From Acidimicrobiia bacterium (GTDB lineage: Bacteria; Actinomycetota; Acidimicrobiia; Spongiisociales; UBA11373), in NCBI GenBank assembly GCA_029263095.1, contig JAJCYA010000041.1, positions 36,004 through 100,003 on the forward strand: a DNA stretch of 64,000 nucleotides, written 5' to 3'. This document shows, piece after piece, positions 9,057-17,895 of this stretch. A program made the translations under genes and the position numbers. Under the pieces are notes generated by a model. It had not been told where the DNA came from. It saw only the letters and a program-made list of their open reading frames with translations, and searched no databases. Numbering within the stretch: the stretch's first letter is position 1; each line of letters starts with the position of its first letter.

Positions 9057-9080
9057 CGGTTCTGCGGCTACCGTTGCCTG

Positions 9081-9491
9081 GTGTCTCTCACCCCCTCTCA
9101 ACGCGCCTTCTTGGACGACCCGTGGGTGTGTGTTTTGTCCACTGTGGATCCGAAGGGAGCACCCCATTCAGCACCGATGTGGTACGTCAGGGATGAAGAC
9201 GACCTCCTGATCGTCACCGGGCTCGGCTCCCAGAAGCATCGCAATCTGGAACGAGATGCCCGAGTGGGGGTTGTGGTGGACCGCCGGCAGCGCCCCTACT
9301 TCGCCCTGATGATCCAGGGTCGTGCGGTGGCTGATCCGATGGAAGTTGCCGAGCTGCGGTCGCGGTTCGCCGATCGGTACCTATCGGCCGACGAGGCAGA
9401 GACCTTTCTCGAGAGCCGCCGTGGAGTCCCGGGTGCGGTGTACCGGATCGTTGCCGAGGCGATCCGCGAGTACGGGACACTCCCGATTTAG
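9081..9491 (+). CDS. PPOX-class (F420-dependent-like) oxidoreductase
   Basis: 136 residues with a split beta-barrel pyridoxamine-phosphate-oxidase-like fold. The N-terminal DPWVCVLSTVDPKGAPHSAPMWY strand pair and the GSQKHRNLERDARVGVVVD segment are typical of small PPOX proteins that bind F420 or FMN in actinobacteria. Start is GTG at 9081; the ribosome site is weak. It ends tail-to-tail with a PaaI thioesterase, overlapping by four bases. Substrate unknown; relatives reduce biliverdin-like or quinone compounds with F420. Confidence 0.8.
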   Translation: MSLTPSQRAFLDDPWVCVLSTVDPKGAPHSAPMWYVRDEDDLLIVTGLGSQKHRNLERDARVGVVVDRRQRPYFALMIQGRAVADPMEVAELRSRFADRYLSADEAETFLESRRGVPGAVYRIVAEAIREYGTLPI

Positions 9492-9958
9492 GGGACGGAA
9501 TAGGTCCCGGTGCCTACGGCGATCAGGTCGCCGGACTCATTGTGAAGTTCCATGCGGGTGACGACCGACCGTCTCCCTACCCGGAGAGGAAAGGCCGCTG
9601 CGGCGAACTCTCTGCCAGACCCTGGCCGCAGATAGTCGGTCCGCATGTCGATGGTGCTCAGCCAAGGGGAAGGCGGATCCTCGGATCGCTCCGCTGCTCG
9701 GCTCAAGACGCCGAGCAGCGCCGCCAATCCTCCCACTGTGTCCAATGCTGCGGAGATGATGCCCCCGTGGAGGACGTTGATCTCGGAGTTGCCGACGAAT
9801 TCGTCTCGCATCTCGAACCGCATCGTGACCCGATCATCCTCGATAGAGCTGATTTCCAACCCGAGCCACTGCCCAAAGGGGACATGATCCATGCCGGCGG
9901 CAAAGACCGCGGCGACCTGAGCAGCGATCCCGTCTAGTGGTTGTTCGGTTGAGGTCAC
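9488..9958 (-). CDS. PaaI-family hotdog-fold thioesterase
   Basis: 156 residues with the hotdog helix motif NVLHGGIISAALDTVGG and a STIDMRTDYLRPG strand, as in PaaI/YdiI acyl-CoA thioesterases. It should hydrolyse an acyl- or aryl-CoA. The GTG start overlaps the TetR stop as GTGA, so it is the second gene of the TetR operon and probably serves the divergent acyl-CoA genes that start at 10635, for example by releasing trapped CoA intermediates. Confidence 0.85.
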   Translation of the reverse strand: MTSTEQPLDGIAAQVAAVFAAGMDHVPFGQWLGLEISSIEDDRVTMRFEMRDEFVGNSEINVLHGGIISAALDTVGGLAALLGVLSRAAERSEDPPSPWLSTIDMRTDYLRPGSGREFAAAAFPLRVGRRSVVTRMELHNESGDLIAVGTGTYSVP

Positions 9959-10566
9959 TTTGACGCACCTTCTTCTGGTGCGGCACGGGCGATGAGCCCG
10001 AGGCCGACGATGTCGTTGAGGGTATCGAGCGCGACATCGAAGGGGAGATCAGAGCTGCTGTCGAGTTCGGCGCGGACGACTGCCCAGCCAACCTCGAAGA
10101 GCAAGGTTGAGGTACTGGCGACATCGACCGTTTCTCTGACCGAGCCCTCCAGCTTTCCGGCCTGGAGCGCCTCGACGAGCAGCTCGCGTATCCGGGCGCG
10201 CTGGATGTCGGCCGTCCTGCGAGCCACTGCTCCATCTACGAGGGCAGCCTCACCGAAGAGCGAAGCACGGAGCAGTTCGTCGTCGCCGTAGTGCTCCGCA
10301 GTTACCGCCACTAGGGCGCGCAGTCGTTGTGGAACGGGAGCCGGCGTATGCAGCGCCGCTTCAGCCTTGACCATGAATCGCTCCAGCGAGGCTTCGACAA
10401 CTGCAACGTAGGCGTCCTCCTTGGAGGCAAAATGGAGGTAGAAGCTGCCCTTACCTGTGTCGGCGGCTCGCGCAACATCCTCGACTGTGGCCCTGCGATA
10501 GCCGAACCGTCGGAACTGCTGTTCGGCGGCTTCGATGAGCCGCTGTCGCGGCGAAGTCGTAGTCAT
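9955..10566 (-). CDS. TetR/AcrR family transcriptional regulator
   Basis: 203 residues. The N-terminal HTH is RLIEAAEQQFRRFGYRRATV through GKGSFYLHFASKEDAYVAVV, the classical TetR recognition region. The C-terminal ligand domain is unassigned. The ATG at 10566 has GAGGTG upstream; an in-frame start at 10641 would cross the divergent promoter. It is transcribed away from the acyl-CoA dehydrogenase operon with a TGACCA/TGGTCA inverted repeat between them, the normal setting for a repressor that responds to an acyl-CoA of the neighbouring pathway. Confidence 0.88.
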   Translation of the reverse strand: MTTTSPRQRLIEAAEQQFRRFGYRRATVEDVARAADTGKGSFYLHFASKEDAYVAVVEASLERFMVKAEAALHTPAPVPQRLRALVAVTAEHYGDDELLRASLFGEAALVDGAVARRTADIQRARIRELLVEALQAGKLEGSVRETVDVASTSTLLFEVGWAVVRAELDSSSDLPFDVALDTLNDIVGLGLIARAAPEEGASK

Positions 10567-10587
10567 TACACCTCGTTTGCCGACTAC

Positions 10588-10610
10588 TGACCAATATTCT
10601 AACCTGGTCA
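10588..10610. promoter_or_regulatory. Inverted repeat, candidate TetR operator
   Basis: TGACCA and TGGTCA arms are separated by 11 bases between the divergent tetR and acyl-CoA dehydrogenase genes, 22 bases from each start. Position and symmetry fit a repressor site covering both promoters; no binding is shown. Confidence 0.5.
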
Positions 10611-10634
10611 TGTCTCGTGGACAAAGGTGTAGCG

Positions 10635-11792
10635 ATGTCATATCCCCGCCAGCCGTCGAAGTACCTCAACCGCGACCTCGATGCCTTCCGAACGGTGGTC
10701 GCCTCATTCGTAGACCATGAGATTCGGCCCTACGCCGATGAGTGGGAGTCTGCCGGTGAGTTCCCAAGAGAGTTGTATCCGAAGGCCGCCGAGGCGGGGC
10801 TGATCGGTCTTCGCTACGACCCGCAGTGGGGTGGTGGCGGCGGGACCTACATGGCCACCTGTGTGCTGTGCGAGGAGCTCGTCAAGGGTGACACGGTGGG
10901 TACAGCGGTCGGATTGATGGCCCAATCCGAGTTCGCTGTGTCGGTACTCGCCGATGAGGCGTCGGCCGAGCTAAAGGCCGAATACCTGGCACCGGCCATC
11001 CGGGGCGAGTTGATCGGGGCGATCGGCGTGAGCGAACCCGGGGCGGGGTCCGATGTGGGGGCCATCACCACCCGGGCCGTTCGCGATGGCGGCGACTACG
11101 TCATTTCGGGTCAGAAGACGTTTATCACCAACGGAGTCCGCGCCGACTTCGTCACGCTGGCGGTCCGCACCGGTGGTGATGGTCCGTCTGGCATCTCGGT
11201 GGTCATCCTTCCGACCGATACCGCCGGATTCACGATGGGTCGCAGGCTCGACAAGCTCGGATCTCGAGCCTCCGATACCGCCGAGCTGTTCTTCGACGAG
11301 TGCCGCATCCCGGTCCGCAATCTCATCGGTGAGGAGGGAATGGGGATGCGCTACGTCCTCTCCCACTTTGCCGGGGAGCGGCTCGTCATTGGTGCTTTTG
11401 CGGTGGGGATCATGGAACGGCTCGTCGAGTTCGGTCTCGAGTACGGCAATGCCAGGAGGGCCTTCGGCAAACCTCTGACAGCTTTTCAGAGCTGGCGTCA
11501 CCGCCTAGCCGACATGGCCACACGTCTCGAGGCCACCCGCCTCCTCACGTACCAGGCTGCCGATCTGCTGGATGCAGGCGATCCGGCCGGCGAGATCGCC
11601 GTCTCCATGGCGAAGGTGTACGCCGCCGAGTCGGTCCAGTTCGTCGCCACCGAGATCCTCCAGTTCCACGGCGGGTACGGGCAGATGGAGGAATCCCCGA
11701 TCCCGCGCTACTACCGCGATGTTGCTGGCTTTTCCATCGGAGCGGGCACATCGGAGATCCAGCGGGAGATCATTGCCCGCATCCTGATCTAG
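10635..11792 (+). CDS. Acyl-CoA dehydrogenase
   Basis: 385 residues, the normal length for the family. Landmarks are GAIGVSEPGAGSDVGAITT (FAD/substrate loop), the DYVISGQKTFITNG segment, KLGSRASDTAELFFDECRIP, and the C-terminal QFHGGYGQMEESPIPRYYRD with GAGTSEIQREIIAR. The position normally holding the catalytic Glu falls in the MEESPIPRYYRD region. It oxidises an acyl-CoA to the 2-enoyl-CoA with electrons to ETF. Start ATG 10635 has AAAGGTG upstream. First gene of a five-gene forward operon (acyl-CoA dehydrogenase, amidohydrolase, alcohol dehydrogenase, enoyl-CoA hydratase, acyl-CoA dehydrogenase) under the divergent TetR. Confidence 0.9.
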   Translation: MSYPRQPSKYLNRDLDAFRTVVASFVDHEIRPYADEWESAGEFPRELYPKAAEAGLIGLRYDPQWGGGGGTYMATCVLCEELVKGDTVGTAVGLMAQSEFAVSVLADEASAELKAEYLAPAIRGELIGAIGVSEPGAGSDVGAITTRAVRDGGDYVISGQKTFITNGVRADFVTLAVRTGGDGPSGISVVILPTDTAGFTMGRRLDKLGSRASDTAELFFDECRIPVRNLIGEEGMGMRYVLSHFAGERLVIGAFAVGIMERLVEFGLEYGNARRAFGKPLTAFQSWRHRLADMATRLEATRLLTYQAADLLDAGDPAGEIAVSMAKVYAAESVQFVATEILQFHGGYGQMEESPIPRYYRDVAGFSIGAGTSEIQREIIARILI

Positions 11793-11809
11793 TGGAAAGG
11801 ACCGATGAG

Positions 11810-12664
11810 ATGAGCGAACGCGTTGGGGCAATCGACGCCTGGATGACCATCTGCTCTCCAGAGACCGTCGACCGGTGGCCGGATTCCTTCTGGCACATCT
11901 TTCGCAAATACGGCGTCGAGGATCGGTTCCGCAAGGGCTTTACGCTCGACGAGATCATCGCCGAGATGGACGAAGCCGGCGTCGAGATCGGCGTCGCGTC
12001 GGCGTTCAAATTCCTCGACACCTGGGTCGTGACGAACGACGAGACGGCCGCCTACGTGACCGAGGCACCTGATCGATTCATCGGATCGTTCACTGTTGAC
12101 ATCCGGGATCCGATGCCGGCGATGCGGGAGTTTCGCCGTTGCGTCGAAGAATTGGACATGAGGGTGTTCCGGCTCGAGCCGTATCAGTACGGCGATGGAC
12201 GCACCACCGCCCCCCCACCCACGGACCGGATGTATTGGCCGTTCTACGTCGCGTGTGTCGAATACGACATTCCACTGGCCATCCAGGTCGGGCATACCGG
12301 TCCGCTTCTGCCGTCGGAGTGCGGCAGGCCCATCTACCTAGATGAGGTTGCGCTCACCTTCCCCGAATTGAAGCTCATTGGCACCCACAACGGCGACCCG
12401 TGGGTGGAGGAGATGATGATCCTCGCCTGGAAACACCCGAATGTATACATCGAGTCGTCGGCGCGGCCCGCCAGGTACTGGTCCGAATCCCTCAAGAGGT
12501 TCTCCGGGGGGTACGGGCAGGACAAGATGATCTGGGGCACCGACTACCCCCTGTTGCCGTTCAAACGCACTGTGGACGATGTGTATGACTGTGGTTTCTC
12601 AGAGGAGGCAACGCGCAAGATCCTGCGCGATAACGCGGCGAAGGTGTTCAAGATCGATGTGTGA
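11810..12664 (+). CDS. Amidohydrolase family protein (ACMSD-like, amidohydrolase 2)
   Basis: 284 residues of the amidohydrolase-2 branch, which includes ACMSD and related decarboxylases and hydrolases. Metal-site segments are IQVGHTGPLLPS, LIGTHNGDPW and MIWGTDYPLLPF (the conserved Asp). The N-terminal HxH of typical members is replaced by AIDAWM, so one metal ligand pair is missing or altered. Start ATG 11810 follows GGAAAGGA; a GTG at 11792 is less likely. Within an acyl-CoA operon it may decarboxylate or hydrolyse a ring-opened intermediate. Substrate unknown. Confidence 0.82.
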   Translation: MSERVGAIDAWMTICSPETVDRWPDSFWHIFRKYGVEDRFRKGFTLDEIIAEMDEAGVEIGVASAFKFLDTWVVTNDETAAYVTEAPDRFIGSFTVDIRDPMPAMREFRRCVEELDMRVFRLEPYQYGDGRTTAPPPTDRMYWPFYVACVEYDIPLAIQVGHTGPLLPSECGRPIYLDEVALTFPELKLIGTHNGDPWVEEMMILAWKHPNVYIESSARPARYWSESLKRFSGGYGQDKMIWGTDYPLLPFKRTVDDVYDCGFSEEATRKILRDNAAKVFKIDV

Positions 12665-12673
12665 GATGTCCTG

Positions 12674-13690
12674 ATGCGCGGCCTCGTCTACCACGGGCCG
12701 GGAGATGTCCGGGTCGAGCAGATTCCGGTCCCGGAACCTGCTCCGGGGGAGGTGCTGCTCGACGTTTCCGCTGCCGGAATCTGTGGCACCGATCGCCACA
12801 TCGTCGCCGGCGAGTTGGGAGTCGCGCCCGGCACGGTCCCCGGTCACGAGATCTCCGGCGTTGTTGTCGGCCTCGGTGGCGGAGTCGAGGGCTGGGAGAT
12901 CGGCAGCCGGGTCCTTTCCTACGGCCAAGTCACGTGCGGCGAGTGCCGTCCATGCCGCGAGGGTCACGAGCATCGTTGCCGACGGCCCCAGGTGATGGGC
13001 ATGTCCCGCCAAGGTGGGTTCGCCGAGAAGATCGCAGTACCGCAGCAGTGTCTGGTGCGGGTCCCCGACGCCGTTTCCGACGGAGTCGCCGCCATCGTTC
13101 CCGATGCGATCGCCACGCCGTACCACGCTCTTGTCACGGTCGGTCGCATCGGCATGGGCGAGTCGGTTGTCGTGATCGGCGCCGGAGGACTGGGTCTGCA
13201 GGCGATCGCACTGGCTCGAATGGAGGGAGCCGCCCGCGTCGTAGCCGTAGATCCTTCTCCGGTTGCCCGTGAGGCAGCTCTTGGCGCAGGAGCCGACGCC
13301 GTCCTCGATCCTGCTGCCGACGAAGACGCCGCCAAAGCTCTCTATCAGCTGACGTCGGGAGCAACGCTGGCTCTCGAATGCGTGGGCCGTGCCGACTCGG
13401 TCGAGCTGGGGATGCAGTCACTTGTGCCGGGAGGCTCGCTGATCGTCGTTGGCGTCGGGCATGAGCGACCTCGTCTCCCTCCGCTGATTCGCTTTGTCGC
13501 TGCCGAGATCTCGGTCAGCGGTTCGTTCGGATCGACAATCGCCGAGATAGAGACGGTCCTCGAACTGATTGCCGGCGGTCGGCTGGATGTCTCCCGATCC
13601 ATTTCTCGCAGCGTGACGCTGGACCAGGTCCCCGGAGTCTTCGCCGAACCGGCTACCCCAGGCCGCACCGTGATCGTCCCCCAATCGTGA
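12674..13690 (+). CDS. Zinc-dependent alcohol dehydrogenase (MDR superfamily)
   Basis: 338 residues. Catalytic-zinc segment GICGTDRHIV and PGHEISGVVV, structural-zinc cysteines in CGECRPCREGHEHRC, and Rossmann segment VVVIGAGGLGLQAIALARMEG. It oxidises an alcohol with NAD(P). Ten bases follow the amidohydrolase, and ten bases precede the enoyl-CoA hydratase, so it acts in the same pathway, perhaps on a hydroxyl group created by the hydratase. It differs from the MDR genes at 2393 and 34784 and is not a recent duplicate. Confidence 0.87.
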   Translation: MRGLVYHGPGDVRVEQIPVPEPAPGEVLLDVSAAGICGTDRHIVAGELGVAPGTVPGHEISGVVVGLGGGVEGWEIGSRVLSYGQVTCGECRPCREGHEHRCRRPQVMGMSRQGGFAEKIAVPQQCLVRVPDAVSDGVAAIVPDAIATPYHALVTVGRIGMGESVVVIGAGGLGLQAIALARMEGAARVVAVDPSPVAREAALGAGADAVLDPAADEDAAKALYQLTSGATLALECVGRADSVELGMQSLVPGGSLIVVGVGHERPRLPPLIRFVAAEISVSGSFGSTIAEIETVLELIAGGRLDVSRSISRSVTLDQVPGVFAEPATPGRTVIVPQS

Positions 13691-13699
13691 GGTGCTCAA

Positions 13700-14476
13700 A
13701 TGAACTCTGAAGTGCTGGTCGACGTATCCGACGGGATCGCCACAGTCACCCTCAATCGTCCCGATCGGCTCAACGCGATCGCTATTCCCACAGTGGGTCG
13801 ACTGGTGGAGGCACTCGAGGAGGCTGCAGCCTCCCCGGCAAGAGTGGTCGTGCTGGCCGGCAGCGGTACGCACTTTTGCGCCGGTGCTGATCAGGCAGAG
13901 ATGGAGCCTCGCTCCCCTCAGGATTGGGAGTCCATCGTCAGGCACTACCTCGATCCGATACACGCCATTGTCGGTATGGACAAGCCGGTGATTGCCGCAC
14001 TGCACGGTGACACTGTCGGGGGTGGCCTCGGATTGGCAATGGCGTGCGACATCCGTATCGCCGCCCGCGGCATCCGACTCGGTGCGCCGTTTACCAAGAT
14101 CGGCCTGGCCGGGTGCGATATGTCTGCCGGCTGGTTCCTTCCCCGCCTTGTCGGTCTAGGCACCGCTCAAGAGTTGATGTTTACCGGACGTCTCGTCGAT
14201 GCCGAGGAGGCTCTGGGGATGGGTCTGGTCCACCGCGTTGTCGATGACGCCGACCACGCGGCCGAAGTCGCCAAGTGGGCGTCGCGATTGGCGGCGGGTC
14301 CGCCCATCGCCCATGCTTGGACGAAGCGGGCGATCCATCGTTCACTGGGTGTCGACATGGCTGCCGAGTTCGAGTTCGAGATCTTTGCCCAGGTGCAGTG
14401 TCTGCAGACCGCAGACCACAGGGAGGGCGTTGCGGCGTTTCAGGAGAAGCGGCGGCCGGAGTATCACGGTGCTTGA
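13700..14476 (+). CDS. Enoyl-CoA hydratase/isomerase family protein
   Basis: 258 residues with the crotonase fold. VTLNRPDRLNAI, the oxyanion-hole segment GSGTHFCAGADQAEM and GDTVGGGLGLAMACDIRIA are clear. The C-terminal FQEKRRPEYHG is the usual family end. Catalytic acid positions are not certain, so hydratase, isomerase or hydrolase activity are all possible. The stop overlaps the GTG of the next acyl-CoA dehydrogenase by eight bases, indicating coupled translation. Confidence 0.87.
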   Translation: MNSEVLVDVSDGIATVTLNRPDRLNAIAIPTVGRLVEALEEAAASPARVVVLAGSGTHFCAGADQAEMEPRSPQDWESIVRHYLDPIHAIVGMDKPVIAALHGDTVGGGLGLAMACDIRIAARGIRLGAPFTKIGLAGCDMSAGWFLPRLVGLGTAQELMFTGRLVDAEEALGMGLVHRVVDDADHAAEVAKWASRLAAGPPIAHAWTKRAIHRSLGVDMAAEFEFEIFAQVQCLQTADHREGVAAFQEKRRPEYHGA

Positions 14477-15617
14477 ACTGAGCAGCGATCAGCGGGCGTT
14501 CCAAGCCGAGGTGGCGCGGTTCGCTGACGCCGAGATTCATCCCCACGTGCGGGAGTGGGAGGAAGCAGGCAACTATCCAATTGATCTGTTCCCCCGGCTG
14601 GGATCACTCGGTTGGCTCGGTGTCGGCATACCCGAAGCACAGGGTGGATCGGGGGGAGGCCCAATCGAGCGGTGCATCTTGTTCGAGGAGCTGTCGCGGG
14701 CGTCGGCAGGCGTTGCTCTCGGGATCTACGTACATGCCGTGCTCGCCGGCGGGGCCTTGGCCGTTGTTGCCTCGGGTGAGCTGCGGGATTCGATGCTGCC
14801 GGGAATCCTGTCCGGTGAGACCATCGGGGCCTGGGCCTATGCCGAGCCGGATTCGGGTGCAGATGTGACTCGAGTGCGCCTATCTGCCGAACGCGATGGA
14901 GACAGCTATATCCTCAACGGATCGAAGCTGTACATCACCAACGGAACGATCGCCGACCTCGTGCTGGTCGTGGCCCGCACGTCTGGTGAACCGGGCTCAC
15001 TCGGAGGCATATCCGTCCTGGCCGTCGACGGAGACACACGCGGACTGACCCGCCGTTCCATGGACAAGCTGGGTATGCACCCGTCCGAACTCGGGGAGCT
15101 TCACTTCGAAGACGTCATCGTTCCCGCCGAACGTCTCGTCGGAGAAGTCGACAAGGGATTTCGCCAGTGCCTGCCGGTCTTGTCTCAAGGCCGCATCTAT
15201 GGGGCCACTCTTGCGTTGGGTTTAGGGAGAGCATCTGTGGATGCCGCTACCACTCACGTGCAGGCTCGGGAGCAGTTCGGGGGACCGCTCACCGGGCAGC
15301 AGGCGGTCCGCTTCACGATCGCCGACATGACGGCTCGACTCACCGCGGCTCGCACGCTCGTCTACGCCGCGGCCGAAGCACTGGCAGCCCGGCAGCCGTA
15401 CGACACGGAGGCATCTATCGCCAAGCTGGTCGCCTCGGAGGCCGCCACCTGGCTTGCCGAGCGTGCCATGCACCTCCACGGTGCCCAGGGCTACATGATG
15501 GAGAGCCCGGTGCAGCGGTACTACCGGGACTGCAAGATCATCGAATACGGCGAGGGTGCCAATGCAGTGCAGCGGGAGATGATCTTTGAAGCGGTCGCAC
15601 GCGGCTGGCGGCCATAG
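14469..15617 (+). CDS. Acyl-CoA dehydrogenase
   Basis: 382 residues. GAWAYAEPDSGADVTRVRL, YILNGSKLYITNG, KLGMHPSELGELHFEDVIVP and HLHGAQGYMMESPVQRYYRD mark the acyl-CoA dehydrogenase fold; the end YGEGANAVQREMI replaces the common GTSEIQR form. I place the start at GTG 14469, inside the end of the hydratase gene, with GGAG at 14458-14461; the longer open frame upstream is out of frame with, and covered by, the hydratase. It is the last gene of the forward operon and the second dehydrogenase in it, so the pathway has two desaturation steps or two substrates. Confidence 0.88.
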   Translation: MLELSSDQRAFQAEVARFADAEIHPHVREWEEAGNYPIDLFPRLGSLGWLGVGIPEAQGGSGGGPIERCILFEELSRASAGVALGIYVHAVLAGGALAVVASGELRDSMLPGILSGETIGAWAYAEPDSGADVTRVRLSAERDGDSYILNGSKLYITNGTIADLVLVVARTSGEPGSLGGISVLAVDGDTRGLTRRSMDKLGMHPSELGELHFEDVIVPAERLVGEVDKGFRQCLPVLSQGRIYGATLALGLGRASVDAATTHVQAREQFGGPLTGQQAVRFTIADMTARLTAARTLVYAAAEALAARQPYDTEASIAKLVASEAATWLAERAMHLHGAQGYMMESPVQRYYRDCKIIEYGEGANAVQREMIFEAVARGWRP

Positions 15618-15634
15618 CCGAACTCATTGGCACG

Positions 15635-16534
15635 TCACCTCTCGAGGAAGCCGATGAGCGCGGGAACGATACGCTCGTGAGCATCTTCTTGGAGGTAATG
15701 GCCGGCGTCGGCGAGCCGTTCCACTTCGGCATCGGGAAACGTGCGTAGCCACAGTCCGTCGAGGATCTCGGGGGTGAAAGCGATGTCCTTCATTGCCCAC
15801 ATGATCTTGACCGGCTTCTCGCGGAAATGGGTCTCGAGTCCGGTTTCGATCTCAGCGAGCAGATCAGCCACTTCGCCCCCAGAACCAGACGGGATCTCAC
15901 GGGGGAATACCAGAATCGACGTCCGGCTGGCCCAGGAGGGGTGAGGACTCGAGTAGGCCTGTTTGATATCCTTGGTCAGTCGATCTGTGTGCTTGATACC
16001 GGCACGGAACAGGAACCCCCGCACGAAGAAGTGAGCTCCCTTGACCATCAGCTCACCCACACCACGCGTTCTGAACAATCGGATCGGGACGGGCAGTTTG
16101 ACCTTGCCTGGGGGGCGGTGGGCGAAGGTGTTGAGGATGAACAGAGATCGCACCCTTTCAGGGTGCCGGGTGGCCCATCGCAGGCTGATGGGTCCGCCCC
16201 AATCCTGAGATACGACCGTCGCTCCCGAGAGATCGAGGGATTCCAGCAATGCTTCGAATCGAGCTGAATGGTGACGGATGGTGTATAGATCGGCCTGATC
16301 CGGCTTGTCGGATCGTCCGAAGCCGAGGTGGTCGGGGATGATCACCCGATACCCGGCCTCGGTCAGCGGTGACACGAAGTTCCGGTACAGATAGCCCCAC
16401 GTTGGGTTTCCATGAGCCATCACCACCGGTTGGCCGTCGCGTGGGCCTTCGTCGATGTAGTGCATACGCCCGTCGTCGCTGTCGAACCACTTCGGTTCGA
16501 ACGGCCATGTGCCGTTGAACGTCCAATCTGTCAC
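15635..16534 (-). CDS. Alpha/beta hydrolase, haloalkane dehalogenase-like
   Basis: 299 residues from GTG 16534, which has GGAGGCGGAG upstream; an ATG at 16609 lacks a ribosome site. The oxyanion segment is MAHGNPTWGYLYRNF and the nucleophile elbow is VVSQDWGGPISLRWA with Asp as nucleophile, the arrangement of haloalkane dehalogenases rather than Ser esterases. A catalytic His fits LADAGHYLQEDAHE. The cap carries FNGTWPFEPKWF at the N-terminus. Related proteins include epoxide hydrolases and uncharacterised dehalogenase-like enzymes, so dehalogenation is a hypothesis. It follows the CoA-transferase gene on the same strand after about 160 bases. Confidence 0.82.
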   Translation of the reverse strand: MTDWTFNGTWPFEPKWFDSDDGRMHYIDEGPRDGQPVVMAHGNPTWGYLYRNFVSPLTEAGYRVIIPDHLGFGRSDKPDQADLYTIRHHSARFEALLESLDLSGATVVSQDWGGPISLRWATRHPERVRSLFILNTFAHRPPGKVKLPVPIRLFRTRGVGELMVKGAHFFVRGFLFRAGIKHTDRLTKDIKQAYSSPHPSWASRTSILVFPREIPSGSGGEVADLLAEIETGLETHFREKPVKIMWAMKDIAFTPEILDGLWLRTFPDAEVERLADAGHYLQEDAHERIVPALIGFLER

Positions 16535-16692
16535 TTCGGCTCCGCCTCCTGTGTCTCTTGATCTGTACCGGCGAGTCAGAGTGCCTGCATCGCTCGCGGT
16601 CCACTCCATGATGGCATCCGGGGTCGGCGCGGCACCACGAGTGTGATCAGGAACCGCATCGCATTGTTGGCTGTTCCCGGTAAAGCACCCGG

Positions 16693-17895
16693 TCAGATGA
16701 CCCTCGCCGCTCTCATGCCATCGATCTCGGGCTTCGAGTAGCCGAGTTCAGCGAGGATCTCGTCGGTGTGTTCGCCCAACAGCGGGGCTCGCGTTGGGAT
16801 GCCGGTGGCGGTGACTCCGAATTCGATCGGGTTGCTTGCCACCGGTGCGGGGGACGTCAGGCCGGGGTACTCCATGGGTTGCAGCAATCCCAGCGCTGCG
16901 ATGTGATCATCTTCGAGTGTCTGTTGCGGCGAGTACACCGGTCCCGCAGGTATGCCCGCAGTCGCCAGTTCGTCCAGGGCCGAGACCGTCGACTTGTCAT
17001 TGCACCACTCGGCCATTCGCTCACAGAGCACGTCTCGGTGGTCACCTCGTCCTCGATCGTCTCGGAATCGCTCGTCTGTCAGCCAGTGCCCCTCACCCAT
17101 GAGATTCGCCCAGCGCCCAAAGAGGGGGGCACCGATGATCTGGGCGATTATCCAGCCATCGCTGGTCGCAAAGACGTCGGATGGGCCTGCCACCTGAGTT
17201 CGGCTCTGGCTAGCCCGGCGATCGATGTCGAGGATCGACTGTTCGATCAGTGTCGAGTTCGAGATGGTCAGCGCCGTCGCCAGGAGAGAGCCGCGCACAT
17301 GTTGGCCTCGACCGGTCTTTTCTCGTTCCAGCACTGCCGCCATTGTCCCGTACGACGCCAGCGCCGCCGAGGCGAAATCGACCCACTGAACGTATGTCTT
17401 GGACGGTGCATCCGGGTCGCCCGAGAGGTATGCGGCGCCCGACATCGCCTGGCCGATCCCGTCGAACCCGATCCGATCGCTCCACGGCCCACCGTCACCA
17501 AAGGCATCGACTGTTGTGAGGATGATGTCGGGTTTGATGGCCGCCAAGGATTCGTAGTCGATCCCCATCGACATCAGGGCTCCGCCCGGAAGGTTCGCCA
17601 CGACGACATCGGCAGCGGCTACCAGGCGTCTCACTACATCTCGGCCGCCCGGTTTGGTCGGGTTGAGAGTCATCCCGCGTTTGGTTCGATTCGCCTGCAG
17701 GAACAGAGCTCCTGGTTCGCTCTCGGCGACCGGGATGAAGTAGCGATCCTCGCTGCCATCAACTTTCTCGATTCGAATGACATCAGCACCCAGGTCGGCA
17801 AGCAGGGCGGCACAGAACGGGCCGGCGATGTAGCGTCCGAAGTCGAGGACCCGGATCCCGTCGAGCAACGCTTGGGTGGAGTCCTCACCGGTCAT
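16693..17895 (-). CDS. CaiB/BaiF family CoA transferase (family III)
   Basis: About 400 residues. The N-terminal VLDFGRYIAGPFCAALLADLGADVIRIEK region is diagnostic, with LFLQANRTKRGMTLN, and the family III catalytic Asp fits the DIILTTVDAFGDGGPWSDR region. It moves CoA between acids and so activates a substrate carboxylate. The ATG at 17895 has AAGGAGA upstream and overlaps the TetR stop as ATGA. It is the last gene of a ten-gene reverse operon. The DAF in place of the usual SxFGxxGP spacing is slightly unusual. Confidence 0.88.
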   Translation of the reverse strand: MTGEDSTQALLDGIRVLDFGRYIAGPFCAALLADLGADVIRIEKVDGSEDRYFIPVAESEPGALFLQANRTKRGMTLNPTKPGGRDVVRRLVAAADVVVANLPGGALMSMGIDYESLAAIKPDIILTTVDAFGDGGPWSDRIGFDGIGQAMSGAAYLSGDPDAPSKTYVQWVDFASAALASYGTMAAVLEREKTGRGQHVRGSLLATALTISNSTLIEQSILDIDRRASQSRTQVAGPSDVFATSDGWIIAQIIGAPLFGRWANLMGEGHWLTDERFRDDRGRGDHRDVLCERMAEWCNDKSTVSALDELATAGIPAGPVYSPQQTLEDDHIAALGLLQPMEYPGLTSPAPVASNPIEFGVTATGIPTRAPLLGEHTDEILAELGYSKPEIDGMRAARVI

